A DNA stretch of 64,000 nt. It comes from Sulfurimonas sp. HSL1-2. Lineage in GTDB: Bacteria > Campylobacterota > Campylobacteria > Campylobacterales > Sulfurimonadaceae. This document shows, one piece after another, positions 1-7,431 of this stretch. Position 1 is the first letter of the stretch, and each line of letters starts with the position of its first letter. The notes under the pieces are model-generated. The model searched no databases and was not told the origin of the DNA. It was given only the letters and a program-made list of their open reading frames with translations. Made by a program: the position numbers and the translations under genes. The stretch is from positions 620,001 to 684,000 of the forward strand of contig NZ_CP147914.1 in assembly GCF_039645565.1 (NCBI RefSeq), written 5' to 3'.

Positions 1-109
1 TCCTTTGAAATAAATCATATCCAAATCTAACAGTATTGACTATAATGGATTTGTGCTGCCTTTATCGTCAGCGCTTCGCGGTGAATACGGAGAGTGGACG
101 GGAATGCGT

Positions 110-115
110 TATAAT
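110..115 (+). promoter_or_regulatory. -10 box for der
   Basis: A perfect TATAAT lies 19-25 bases before the der start, so the leader would be only about 12-18 nt. A second TATAAT-like stretch occurs around 40-46. No convincing -35 is visible. Bases 1-109 hold no gene that can be supported. Confidence 0.5.
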
Positions 116-139
116 TGCAAAAAATAAATTGGGATGTTG

Positions 140-1558
140 ATGAAAAAACTAGCCATTATCGGTCGTCCGAACGTAGGGAAAAGCTCCTTTTTCAATCGTC
201 TGCTGAAAGAACGGGATGCCATTACGTCGGAGATGGCGGGGACGACGCGCGACGTCAAAAAACGCGTTGCCACGGTCCTTGACCGGGAGGTAGAAGTGCT
301 CGATACCGGCGGGCTCGACGAAGGAAGTGAACTTTTTGACAAGGTGCGCGAAAAGTCGATCGAGGCCGCCAAGCAGGCGGATATCATTCTGTTCATGGTC
401 GACGGCAAGAACCTGCCGATCGAAGAGGACAAGAAACTCTTCCACGAACTCGAAGCGATGGGCAAAAGCATGGCCCTCGTCGTCAACAAGATCGATAACG
501 ACAAGATGAACGAGAAGGTGTGGGAGTACTACGAGTTCGGGACCCAGACCATCTTCGGCATCTCCGTCTCCCATAACCGCTCCATCAATCCGCTGCTCGA
601 GTGGATCGGTAAACAGCTGCCTTACATCCCCAAGGCCGAGGAGCTGGCAGCGTCGGAGCCGGATATGATGGACGAGTTCGACGATTTGCTCGATGCGTAC
701 GTGGAGGATGAAGAAGAGAGCTCCATCTACGACGAAAACGACGAAATGAAAGAGAGCGACGAAGATCCGAACCATATCAATGTGGCGATCATCGGCCGGG
801 TCAATGTCGGAAAGAGCTCCATGCTCAACGCCCTGCTGGGGGAAGAGCGTTCCGTCGTCAGCGACGTTGCCGGGACGACCATCGACCCCATCGACGAAAC
901 GATTGCACGCGATGATAAGACCATCACTTTTATCGATACGGCCGGTATCCGCAAACGCGGGAAGATCGAGGGGATCGAACGCTACGCCCTCTACCGGACG
1001 CGCACGATGCTCGAACGGGCCAATCTCGCCCTGCTGGTACTTGATGCTTCCGAGCCCTTCACGGACCTCGACGAGAAGATCGCCGGCCTCATCGACGAGA
1101 ACCGTCTGGCCTGTATGATCGTGCTCAACAAATGGGACAAGGCGCCCAAAGAGGATTACGACAAGATCGTCCAGCAGGTGCGCGACCGCTTCAAGTTCCT
1201 GCACTACGCCCCGGTCATTACCGTTTCGGCACTGACGAAGCAGCGCATCCACAAGCTCTACGACATGATCATCCAGATCAACGACAACTATTCGCAGCGT
1301 ATCACGACGTCGCGGCTCAACGAAGCGCTGGGCTTCGCGATGCGCAAACACCCGATCCCGTCGATGAACGGGCAGATGATCCGCATCTACTACGCCACGC
1401 AGTACGCGTCGCGCCCGCCGCAGATTGCGCTGATCATGAACAAGCCCAAGGGCCTGCACTTCACCTACCGCCGCTTCCTCGCCAACCAGCTGCGCGAGGC
1501 CTTCAATTTCGAGGGGACCCCGCTGCTCTTCAAAGCGAAGAAACGGGGCGAAAAGTAG
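140..1558 (+). CDS. der: Ribosome biogenesis GTPase Der (EngA)
   Basis: Tandem GTPase needed for 50S subunit maturation. The first G domain has GRPNVGKSS near residue 8 and DTGG near 56. An acidic linker of about 40 residues (DEFDDLLDAYVEDEEESS) follows. The second G domain has GRVNVGKSS near residue 217 and NKWD, and a KH-like C-terminal domain ends in a basic tail. The length (472 aa) is normal. ATG 140 gives MKKLAIIGRPNVGKSS. An in-frame ATG at 134 would add only Met-Leu, and neither has a strong ribosome-binding site. The gene converges on the metallophosphoesterase gene with 3 bases between stops. Confidence 0.96.
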   Translation: MKKLAIIGRPNVGKSSFFNRLLKERDAITSEMAGTTRDVKKRVATVLDREVEVLDTGGLDEGSELFDKVREKSIEAAKQADIILFMVDGKNLPIEEDKKLFHELEAMGKSMALVVNKIDNDKMNEKVWEYYEFGTQTIFGISVSHNRSINPLLEWIGKQLPYIPKAEELAASEPDMMDEFDDLLDAYVEDEEESSIYDENDEMKESDEDPNHINVAIIGRVNVGKSSMLNALLGEERSVVSDVAGTTIDPIDETIARDDKTITFIDTAGIRKRGKIEGIERYALYRTRTMLERANLALLVLDASEPFTDLDEKIAGLIDENRLACMIVLNKWDKAPKEDYDKIVQQVRDRFKFLHYAPVITVSALTKQRIHKLYDMIIQINDNYSQRITTSRLNEALGFAMRKHPIPSMNGQMIRIYYATQYASRPPQIALIMNKPKGLHFTYRRFLANQLREAFNFEGTPLLFKAKKRGEK

Positions 1559-1561
1559 GGC

Positions 1562-2350
1562 TCAGCCCGCGGCCAGAAGCAGCGGCTCCTCTTCGACCTG
1601 CTGCCGGTGGAAGTGCAGCAGTTTCCACTCCCCCTCCATCGTCTCCACCACTGCCGTACATGACTCTACCCAGTCGCCGCAGTTGAGGTAGTGTACCCCG
1701 TCGATATCCCGGTTCTCCGCTTTGTGGATGTGCCCGCAGATCACCCCGTCGAATTCCCGCCGCTTCGCCTCGGATACGAGGACCTGTTCGTAATCGTCAA
1801 TGAACATGACCGCTTTTTTGACGCTCTGCTTGGCGAAGTTTGAAAGGGACCAGAACCGTTTGTACCCGATCAGGCTCCGGATACGGTTGATGGGTTTGTT
1901 GAGCTTGAGCAGCATCTCGTAGCTGATATCGCCGAACTTGGCCAGCCACTTCTTTGTCATCGTGATGCTGTCGAAAAAGTCGCCGTGGGTGACAAGGTAC
2001 TCCCGCCCGTCGGCAGCGGTAAAGTGGTATTCGTTGGTGACCTCGATATTGTCCCCCAGGGTCAGGGGGAGAAAAGAACGGACAAATTCGTCGTGGTTGC
2101 CGAGCACGTAGACGATCCTGGTTCCCTTGCGGGCACGGCGCAGCAGCTTCTGAATGACATCCGAGTGCTCCTGCGGCCAGCTCCAGCGGCGGCGCAGCGC
2201 CCAACCGTCAATGATGTCGCCGACAAGAAAGAGGTGCTCGCATTCGAAATCGCGGAAAAATTCGAGCAGGGCGTCGGCCTGGGAGTGGCGGGACCCCAGG
2301 TGGATGTCGGAGAGAAAGACGGAACGGTATCGCGTGGCGCTGTTATCCAT
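1562..2350 (-). CDS. LpxH-like metallophosphoesterase (UDP-2,3-diacylglucosamine diphosphatase family)
   Basis: Calcineurin-like phosphoesterase of the COG2908/LpxH type. The metal-binding motifs occur in order: D15-x-H17 (SDIHLGSR), GDIIDGW with D45, GNHDE at 84-88, THGDFFD, and C-terminal GHIHKAE. The family includes enzymes that cleave UDP-2,3-diacylglucosamine to lipid X in lipid A synthesis, on the cytoplasmic membrane face. Some homologues have other substrates, so the substrate is inferred. ATG 2350 puts the first motif about 15 residues in; an upstream in-frame ATG (2392) would run into the divergent promoter. It is divergent from a GT4 glycosyltransferase, a pairing that suggests a shared envelope-lipid role. 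Confidence 0.85.
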   Translation of the reverse strand: MDNSATRYRSVFLSDIHLGSRHSQADALLEFFRDFECEHLFLVGDIIDGWALRRRWSWPQEHSDVIQKLLRRARKGTRIVYVLGNHDEFVRSFLPLTLGDNIEVTNEYHFTAADGREYLVTHGDFFDSITMTKKWLAKFGDISYEMLLKLNKPINRIRSLIGYKRFWSLSNFAKQSVKKAVMFIDDYEQVLVSEAKRREFDGVICGHIHKAENRDIDGVHYLNCGDWVESCTAVVETMEGEWKLLHFHRQQVEEEPLLLAAG

Positions 2351-2389
2351 TTGTGTCACTTTGGTTTGGTTTGTGAAACCATACTCCAC

Positions 2390-2395
2390 CATAAT
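2390..2395 (+). promoter_or_regulatory. -10 box directly abutting the GT4 start codon
   Basis: CATAAT at 2390-2395 lies 6 bases before the GT4 ATG at 2402. A start site about 7 bases downstream of the box would fall on or next to the A of the ATG, implying a leaderless transcript. No Shine-Dalgarno sequence is visible upstream. Confidence 0.4.
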
Positions 2396-2401
2396 TGCGA
2401 A

Positions 2402-3553
2402 ATGGATACAAAGGTATTACTGATCAGCGACACGGTCTACGACGCCAACGGGGTGTCGCGGTTTATCCAGGATATGGCGGCACAGTCGCGCCAAAGGGAC
2501 GGCCGCTTCTCAGTCCTGAGCTCGTCCCCGCTGGGCGGGGAAACGTCCGAGAGCAATATCGTCAACATCCGGCCCTTCTGGTATGTCCGCATGCCTTTTT
2601 ATAAAGAGCAGTACCTCACGATCGTACCGCCTTGGATGCAGATGTACCGCTACGTCAAAGCGGCCTCCCCGGACGTGATCCATATCTCGACGCCGGGGCC
2701 GCTTGGGATCTGCGCGATGCTCATTGCCAAGCGGTGCGCTATCCCCGTGGCGGGGACCTACCACACGGATTTTCCCTCCTATATCCGCAAGCAGATGAAG
2801 CTGGAGCTGGCTGAAGCGGTGACGCGGAGGTTCATGCGTTTCTTTTTTCAGCGCATGCAGCGGGTCTTCTCCAGGTCGCAGCACTACATGGGAGTGTTGG
2901 AAGATGAACTGAACATGGAAGCGAGGAAGTTGCGATTCCTGCCGCCGGGGAGCAATACGGAGCGTTTCTCGCTTCTTCACCGGGATGAATCGGTCTGGCC
3001 CCGATTTGACATCCGCTCCGACAGCCTGAAGATCCTCTACGTCGGGCGGCTCAGCGTCGAGAAGAACTTCCTCTTCGTCGTCGACCTTTTCGAAGCGCTT
3101 CAGCGCACCTGTGACCTGCCGCTTTCCCTGATCGTCGTCGGGGAGGGGACACTGTCCGAGAGCGTGAGCCGGCGGCGCAACAGCCATATCCATCTGCTGG
3201 GCCTGCAGGGCGGCCCGGACCTCTCCGCGCTTTATGCCTCATCGGACCTGATGCTCTTTGCCTCCGTCACCGAAACGCTGGGGCAGGTCGTGATGGAGGC
3301 CCAGGCTTCCGGGCTTCCCTGTATCGTCAGTGACCAGGGGGGCGTGACCGATACCGTTGAACACGGCCAAACAGGCTTCTGCCTCTCGGTGGAGGATAAG
3401 TCCGCATGGACGGAAGCAGCTTTGAAGCTTATTGCCGACAAAGGACTCCGTGAACGTATGGGCAGAGCGGCGCATGAAAAGATGCAGGGGCGTTCGATCG
3501 TACAGACCTATGAGCGCTTTATGCAGGCGCATGATGAAATCGTTAAACGTTAA
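2402..3553 (+). CDS. GT4-family glycosyltransferase
   Basis: Retaining GT-B glycosyltransferase of family 4 (383 aa). The N-terminal half carries a nucleotide-fold start (KVLLISDTVYDANGVSRF) and an acceptor-domain motif HISTPGPLG followed by GTYHTDFPSY. The C-terminal half has ILYVGRLSVEKN and the family EX7E signature in ETLGQVVMEAQASGLP, near residues 287-296. This is the arrangement of enzymes that glycosylate diacylglycerol or lipid carriers, but the acceptor cannot be read from sequence. The start at ATG 2402 is fixed by the divergent gene; a longer in-frame extension to 1985 overlaps that gene antisense and is rejected. Confidence 0.9.
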   Translation: MDTKVLLISDTVYDANGVSRFIQDMAAQSRQRDGRFSVLSSSPLGGETSESNIVNIRPFWYVRMPFYKEQYLTIVPPWMQMYRYVKAASPDVIHISTPGPLGICAMLIAKRCAIPVAGTYHTDFPSYIRKQMKLELAEAVTRRFMRFFFQRMQRVFSRSQHYMGVLEDELNMEARKLRFLPPGSNTERFSLLHRDESVWPRFDIRSDSLKILYVGRLSVEKNFLFVVDLFEALQRTCDLPLSLIVVGEGTLSESVSRRRNSHIHLLGLQGGPDLSALYASSDLMLFASVTETLGQVVMEAQASGLPCIVSDQGGVTDTVEHGQTGFCLSVEDKSAWTEAALKLIADKGLRERMGRAAHEKMQGRSIVQTYERFMQAHDEIVKR

Positions 3554-3711
3554 ATGTTGAGAGAAAGAGATAGGAGTTAAGAGCGCGTAGCGCGAGAGCT
3601 TTCCGCTGAGGAAAACTCGATATGCGCGCCCCGAGCGAAGCGAAGAAGTCCCCTTCGGGGGATTAGCGCAGTCGAAGGGGCGTTTGCTCCTCCGACGTAC
3701 CGAAGATGTGC
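3554..3711. other. Structured intergenic region between convergent genes
   Basis: No gene. It contains a C(UUCG)G tetraloop hairpin at 3648-3663 (stem TCCCC/GGGGA) nested in a possible larger stem (CGCCCC near 3627 with GGGGCG near 3682). It also has short purine-rich iterations of the type GAGCGAAGCGAAG. It probably ends transcripts arriving from both sides, although no long U tract follows. Confidence 0.4.
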
Positions 3712-4308
3712 TTAGAGCTCTTCGGAGTGTTTTGCGAGGTATTCGGCAACACCGGCAGTGTCGGCTTTCATACCTTCGTCACCCTTGTTCCAGCCGGCCG
3801 GACAGACTTCGCCGTGCTCGTTGGTGAAGAGCATCGTATCGACCATACGCAGCATCTCGTCGATGTTACGGCCGAGCGGCAGGTCGTTGATGACCGCGTG
3901 GCGGACCGTACCGTCAGTGTCGATCAGGAAAGAGCCGCGCAGTGCAACGCCGCCGTCGAGCAGGACGTCGTATGCTTTGGAGATCTCTTTTGTCAGGTCA
4001 GCGACGAGCGGGTAGCGGACCTGGCCGATACCGCCGTTTTCAACCGGTGTGTTCTTCCACGCGAAGTGGCTGAACTGGGAGTCGACGGAGACGCCGATAA
4101 CGTTGACGCCGCGATCCTGGAACTCCTGGAGACGGTGGTCAAATGCGATGATCTCAGACGGGCAGACGAAGGTGAAGTCCAGCGGGTAGAAGAAGAGAAC
4201 AGTCCCTTTTTCGCCGAAGTTTTCGTAGAGGTTGAAGTTGTCGACGATCTGGTTGTCGCCGAGGACGGTAGTAGCGGTAAAGTCCGGTGCTTTTTGTGTA
4301 ACGAGCAT
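3712..4308 (-). CDS. 2-Cys peroxiredoxin (AhpC/TSA family)
   Basis: Thiol peroxidase that reduces hydrogen peroxide and organic peroxides in the cytoplasm. The peroxidatic cysteine is C49 in DFTFVCPSE and the resolving cysteine is C169 in EVCPAGW, which defines a typical 2-Cys enzyme of normal length (198 aa). Start MLVTQKAPDF is preceded on the minus strand by AGGAG with 8-base spacing. A very long hairpin sits in the leader just upstream of that ribosome-binding site. No dedicated reductase is adjacent; in Campylobacterota such enzymes are normally recycled by thioredoxin. Confidence 0.95.
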   Translation of the reverse strand: MLVTQKAPDFTATTVLGDNQIVDNFNLYENFGEKGTVLFFYPLDFTFVCPSEIIAFDHRLQEFQDRGVNVIGVSVDSQFSHFAWKNTPVENGGIGQVRYPLVADLTKEISKAYDVLLDGGVALRGSFLIDTDGTVRHAVINDLPLGRNIDEMLRMVDTMLFTNEHGEVCPAGWNKGDEGMKADTAGVAEYLAKHSEEL

Positions 4309-4331
4309 GTGTGAAACTCCTGTTTTTGGTC

Positions 4332-4377
4332 TAAACGCACGACTGAAACCATGTGGAACGTTTCAGCCGTGCGCTTA
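4332..4377 (-). promoter_or_regulatory. Long hairpin in the peroxiredoxin 5' leader
   Basis: A 14-bp uninterrupted stem (4336-4349 with 4360-4373, one G-U pair in the minus-strand RNA) closes a 10-base loop. After one mismatch it extends by 3 more pairs. It ends about 14 bases before the AGGAG of the peroxiredoxin gene. It could be an RNA structure controlling translation or stability, or a palindromic protein-binding site. Confidence 0.55.
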
Positions 4378-4652
4378 ATGGTGCACATTCTATTCAAATA
4401 CTCTTTTAAAAAAAATTATCCTTTAGAAAAGTCGGCGTCGCTTTAACATCACTTCAGCACAGCGTATCTGGTCTCGGTTATGCAAGCCTCCAGACGAAAG
4501 GTGCAAAGCAGGAATGGCTGCCATGCCAGTGCTCCCGGAAGCTTAAAAACGGCACATGCAAACCTTAAGACGCGTCTATATAGGGTTTTTAGAAGTGCCC
4601 TTTGGCTATACTTCCGTGATTTTTAGCTTTTTGCTATCTTTCATCAAACCTG
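4378..4652. other. Intergenic region before metK with a direct repeat
   Basis: No ORF supported. Two imperfect direct repeats, ATGCAAGCCTCCAGACG (4480-4496) and ATGCAAACCTTAAGACG (4556-4572), match at 14 of 17 positions. The second runs into the palindrome AGACGCGTCT (4568-4577). A probable metK -10 is TATACT at 4604-4609. An AT-rich stretch around 4400-4425 would hold the peroxiredoxin promoter. Confidence 0.4.
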
Positions 4653-4697
4653 GGCACCTCACAAGCTCCCCGAGATGACGGGGGTTTCTGAGGTGCC
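4653..4697 (+). promoter_or_regulatory. Structured metK leader hairpin
   Basis: A 9-bp perfect outer stem (GGCACCTCA 4653-4661 with TGAGGTGCC 4689-4697) encloses an inner stem (CCCCG 4668-4672 with CGGGG 4679-4683) with loop AGATGA. It lies 22 bases before the metK GTG, just upstream of its AAGGAAAG ribosome-binding site. It is not followed by a U tract, so translational control seems likelier than termination. It does not match the SAM riboswitch cores that I can recall. Confidence 0.55.
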
Positions 4698-4719
4698 GAT
4701 TTTACGATAAAGGAAAGAT

Positions 4720-5877
4720 GTGTCTAAAGAGTATATTTTTACTTCCGAATCCGTTACTGAGGGACATCCGGACAAGATGGCCGACCAGATCAGCGATGCG
4801 ATCCTAGACGATATTATTTCAAAAGACCTTACCGCCCATGTTGCCTGCGAGACCCTTGTTTCAAACGGGTTCTGTATTATCGCCGGCGAGCTGAAAACGC
4901 ATGCGTACACCCCGATGCAGGATATCGTACGCCGTGTCGTCAAAGAGATCGGCTATACGGACTCCACCTACGGGTTCGATCACCGTTCTGCCGCGGTCCT
5001 CAATGCGATCGGCGAGCAGTCCCCGGAGATCGACCAGGGCGTCTCCCGCGAAGGCGGTGAGATCGGTGCCGGCGACCAGGGGCTGATGTTCGGGTACGCC
5101 TGCCGCGAAACCGACGTATTGATGCCGCTGCCGATCTATCTGGCACACCGCATTACCGAGCGTCTCGCCGAAGCGCGCAAAGAGGGGATTATCCCCTACC
5201 TGCGTCCCGACGGGAAGGCCCAGGTCAGTGTCCGTTACATTGACGGCAAACCAGTCAGCGTCGAAACGGTCGTTGTCTCGACCCAGCACCATGAGAACAT
5301 CCCGCAGGAGCAGATCCACAAGGATGTCATCGAAATGGTCATCAAGCATGTTATCCCGGCCGATCTGCTCAGCGCGGATATCGTCTACCACATCAACCCG
5401 ACCGGTTCCTTCGTTGTCGGGGGACCGCAGGGTGATGCCGGACTGACCGGCCGTAAGATCATCGTCGACACCTACGGCGGTTCCTGCCCGCACGGCGGCG
5501 GCGCGTTCAGCGGCAAAGACCCGACCAAGGTCGACCGCTCCGCGGCATACGCGGCGCGCTACGTGGCAAAGAACCTTGTCGCTGCAGGTGCCTGCGAGCG
5601 TGCGACGATCCAGGTTGCCTACGCCATCGGCGTCGTCGAGCCGATTTCGATCATGGTCGATACCCACGGCACGGCCGTCGTCTCCGAAGAGAAGATCGAG
5701 GCGTGCGTCCGCGAGCTTTTCGACCTGACACCGAAGGGCATTATCGAGACCCTCGATCTGCTGCGTCCGATCTACCGCAAAACAGCGGCATACGGCCATT
5801 TCGGCCGCGAACTCCCCGAATTTACCTGGGAGAAGACGGACAAAGCCGAAGCGATCCGCTCCTATCTCGGACTTTAA
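4720..5877 (+). CDS. metK: S-adenosylmethionine synthase
   Basis: Makes SAM from methionine and ATP in the cytoplasm. It shows the family signatures [19 protein letters not shown] at the N-terminus, [12 protein letters not shown] near residue 120, and the P-loop-like [19 protein letters not shown] near residue 260. Length 385 aa is standard. The start is GTG 4720 (V/M-S-K-E-Y-I-F) with AAGGAAAG directly upstream; the ATG at 4718 is in a different frame. The long structured leader suggests regulation at the RNA level. Confidence 0.97.
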   Translation: MSKEYIFTSESVTEGHPDKMADQISDAILDDIISKDLTAHVACETLVSNGFCIIAGELKTHAYTPMQDIVRRVVKEIGYTDSTYGFDHRSAAVLNAIGEQSPEIDQGVSREGGEIGAGDQGLMFGYACRETDVLMPLPIYLAHRITERLAEARKEGIIPYLRPDGKAQVSVRYIDGKPVSVETVVVSTQHHENIPQEQIHKDVIEMVIKHVIPADLLSADIVYHINPTGSFVVGGPQGDAGLTGRKIIVDTYGGSCPHGGGAFSGKDPTKVDRSAAYAARYVAKNLVAAGACERATIQVAYAIGVVEPISIMVDTHGTAVVSEEKIEACVRELFDLTPKGIIETLDLLRPIYRKTAAYGHFGRELPEFTWEKTDKAEAIRSYLGL

Positions 5878-5890
5878 GCCGGGAAAGTAC

Positions 5891-5924
5891 GGGAAAAGGC
5901 GGTGCCGAAAGGGTCGCTTTTCCC
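5891..5924 (+). terminator. Hairpin downstream of metK
   Basis: GGGAAAAG (5891-5898) pairs with CTTTTCCC (5917-5924), and CG/CG extends the stem inward after a bulge. It begins 13 bases after the metK stop. It lacks a proper U tract, so termination efficiency is uncertain. Confidence 0.45.
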
Positions 5925-6068
5925 CGTCATACACGCCATTTCACCCCATTTACCTGTTACCAATCTTCAGCCTCTTTTTTGCCATCTCATTTCAGCCTGT
6001 TTTTTTAGGAATCATTAAAGTTCTTTCGCTAAACTTTTTCCACATCTACCATAATTGAAGGAGAAAAT

Positions 6069-6353
6069 ATGGCAGTTTTGATTAACGACACATGTATCAA
6101 CTGCGGTGCCTGTATTGATGAATGCCCGGTTGAGGCGATCGTAGACGAGGATGATAACCCGACGGGTGAAGAGATCTACTACGTTTACGGTGACAAGTGT
6201 GTCGAATGTGTAGGCCATCACGATGAGCCTGCATGTGCGACAGCCTGCCCGACAGAGGGTTGTATCGTTTGGGACGCCGTCGGTGAAAGCCCTTCCAGCC
6301 GTGATGACATCACGGACGATATGCGCAATGACCACGTACCGGTTGTTGAGTAA
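6069..6353 (+). CDS. 2x[4Fe-4S] ferredoxin
   Basis: Small electron carrier (94 aa) with two cubane clusters. Cluster I motif is C9-x2-C12-x2-C15-x3-C19 (CINCGACIDECP). The second motif is expanded (CVECVGHHDEPACATACPTEGC), typical of YfhL/Alvin-type ferredoxins, which have very negative potentials. A clear AAGGAGA ribosome-binding site precedes ATG 6069, and CATAAT at 6050-6055 is a plausible -10. It stands alone between metK and ndk, so the redox partner is unknown; 2-oxoacid:ferredoxin oxidoreductases are common partners in this phylum. Confidence 0.93.
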   Translation: MAVLINDTCINCGACIDECPVEAIVDEDDNPTGEEIYYVYGDKCVECVGHHDEPACATACPTEGCIVWDAVGESPSSRDDITDDMRNDHVPVVE

Positions 6354-6373
6354 TCGATTCAAATAATGTACCC

Positions 6374-6391
6374 TTGCGCCTTCGGGCGCAA
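6374..6391 (+). terminator. UUCG-tetraloop terminator after ferredoxin
   Basis: A perfect 7-bp stem TTGCGCC/GGCGCAA with a UUCG loop lies 20 bases after the ferredoxin stop and is followed by the pyrimidine-rich run CCCTTCTTCT. Confidence 0.6.
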
Positions 6392-6452
6392 CCCTTCTTC
6401 TACAATTCTCCCAAAAATTTCCCGTTTCATTAGAATCAGATCTTTTTTTTGC

Positions 6453-6458
6453 TATAAT
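6453..6458 (+). promoter_or_regulatory. Extended -10 promoter of ndk
   Basis: TATAAT preceded by TTTTTTTGC, a strong Campylobacterota-type -10 in a T-rich context. It lies 36 bases before the ndk ATG. Confidence 0.6.
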
Positions 6459-6493
6459 TCCACCCTATTTTTGACTACTATAGGAGATACCGA

Positions 6494-6907
6494 ATGGAAC
6501 AAACACTTTCCATCATTAAGCCGGATGCCGTAGCGAAGGGTGTTGTCGGCAAGATTCTTGATCGTTTTGAAAGCAATGGTCTGCGCGTTGCAGCGACGAA
6601 GATGCTTCAGCTTTCCCGCAAAGACGCTCAGGATTTCTATGCTGTTCACAAAGAGCGCCCTTTCTTTACTGACCTGGTTGAGTTTATGGTCAGCGGACCG
6701 GTGGTGGTCAGCGTTCTTGAAGGTGAAGACGCCGTAGCCAAAAATCGTGATCTGATGGGCGCGACGAACCCGCAGGAAGCAGCACCGGGCACGATCCGCG
6801 CTGATTTCGCGGAAAACATCGATGCCAACGCGGTTCACGGCAGCGACTCTCTTGAGAACGCTGAGATCGAAATTCGTTTCTTCTTCGCACAGAGAGAGAT
6901 CTCCTAA
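6494..6907 (+). CDS. ndk: Nucleoside diphosphate kinase
   Basis: Transfers the gamma phosphate between NTPs and NDPs through a phosphohistidine. It begins [12 protein letters not shown], and the active-site histidine is H115 in NAVHGSDS. Length 137 aa is the bacterial norm. A GGAG ribosome-binding site precedes ATG 6494. It is followed after 5 bases by the DUF177 gene, so ndk probably heads the operon containing rpmF, plsX and fabH. Confidence 0.97.
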   Translation: MEQTLSIIKPDAVAKGVVGKILDRFESNGLRVAATKMLQLSRKDAQDFYAVHKERPFFTDLVEFMVSGPVVVSVLEGEDAVAKNRDLMGATNPQEAAPGTIRADFAENIDANAVHGSDSLENAEIEIRFFFAQREIS

Positions 6908-6912
6908 CGCAG

Positions 6913-7260
6913 ATGAACATCCCGTTTCGTCGCATTACGGCCGACCCTCATCCTTTCGTTCTGGAGAAGAACGGCGTGCGGTTTGAGGGGACGCTTCGCA
7001 AGTATCGCAGCGGTCTGGTACTGCTCGAAGCGACGATGCAGGGGAGTCTTGACGTAGATTGCTATCTCTGCGGCGATTCCTTTGCTATAATGCCGGATGA
7101 AAAAGTCGAATTTCTGATTTCTGACGGTGTTTTTCATGGTCAGGATGAGACATATGATGTTGTCGAGATGCATGGCGATGCCATTGATCTTGACGAAGTG
7201 TTCGATTCGGAAATCGCTTTGATCGAAAGCGATTACCATGCCTGCCCCAAATGCAGGTAA
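6913..7260 (+). CDS. DUF177/YceD family protein
   Basis: 115-aa YceD-type protein, nearly always encoded just before rpmF. It has the family pattern of a C-x2-C pair (CYLCGDSF, residues 57-60) after a beta-rich N-terminus, an acidic central stretch (DVVEMHGDAIDLDEVFDSEI) and a terminal CPKC pair that could bind metal. Homologues have been linked to 23S rRNA or ribosome assembly, but the molecular function is not settled. The gene contains a perfect extended -10 sequence at 7083-7091. Confidence 0.9.
   Translation: MNIPFRRITADPHPFVLEKNGVRFEGTLRKYRSGLVLLEATMQGSLDVDCYLCGDSFAIMPDEKVEFLISDGVFHGQDETYDVVEMHGDAIDLDEVFDSEIALIESDYHACPKCR
7083..7091 (+). promoter_or_regulatory. Possible internal promoter for rpmF-plsX-fabH
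   Basis: TGCTATAAT, identical to the extended -10 of ndk and purL, lies inside the DUF177 coding sequence (codons TTT GCT ATA ATG), 191 bases before rpmF. It may give rpmF-plsX-fabH a start site independent of ndk. Confidence 0.35.
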
Positions 7261-7281
7261 TCTACAAAGAAAGGAAATAAC

Positions 7282-7431
7282 ATGGCAGTACCTAAGAGAC
7301 GCGTATCTCACACGCGTGCAGCAAAACGCCGCACCCACTACAAAATCAAACTGGCACGTCCGGTCAAAGACAGTGACGGCACCTACAAAATGCCGCACCA
7401 TGTCAATCCGACTACCGGCGAGTATAAATAA
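7282..7431 (+). CDS. rpmF: 50S ribosomal protein L32
   Basis: A 49-aa basic protein that begins [20 protein letters not shown] and ends [10 protein letters not shown], the full L32 pattern of the zinc-independent type without the C-x2-C pairs. ATG 7282 follows an AAGGAAA ribosome-binding site. The neighbours DUF177 and plsX are the canonical context. The stop codon abuts the TTG start of plsX, implying translational coupling. Confidence 0.96.
   Translation: MAVPKRRVSHTRAAKRRTHYKIKLARPVKDSDGTYKMPHHVNPTTGEYK

Noticed and set aside
1985-2401. N-terminal extension of the GT4 frame
   Set aside because: It runs antisense through the metallophosphoesterase gene, and the GT-B fold starts at ATG 2402.
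4471-4545. Resemblance to a c-di-GMP-I or SAM-I riboswitch (GAAAGGTGCAAAGC)
   Set aside because: Only short words match. The stems needed for either fold (GCAAACC/GGGACGCAAAGCC or the SAM-I four-way junction) cannot be formed.
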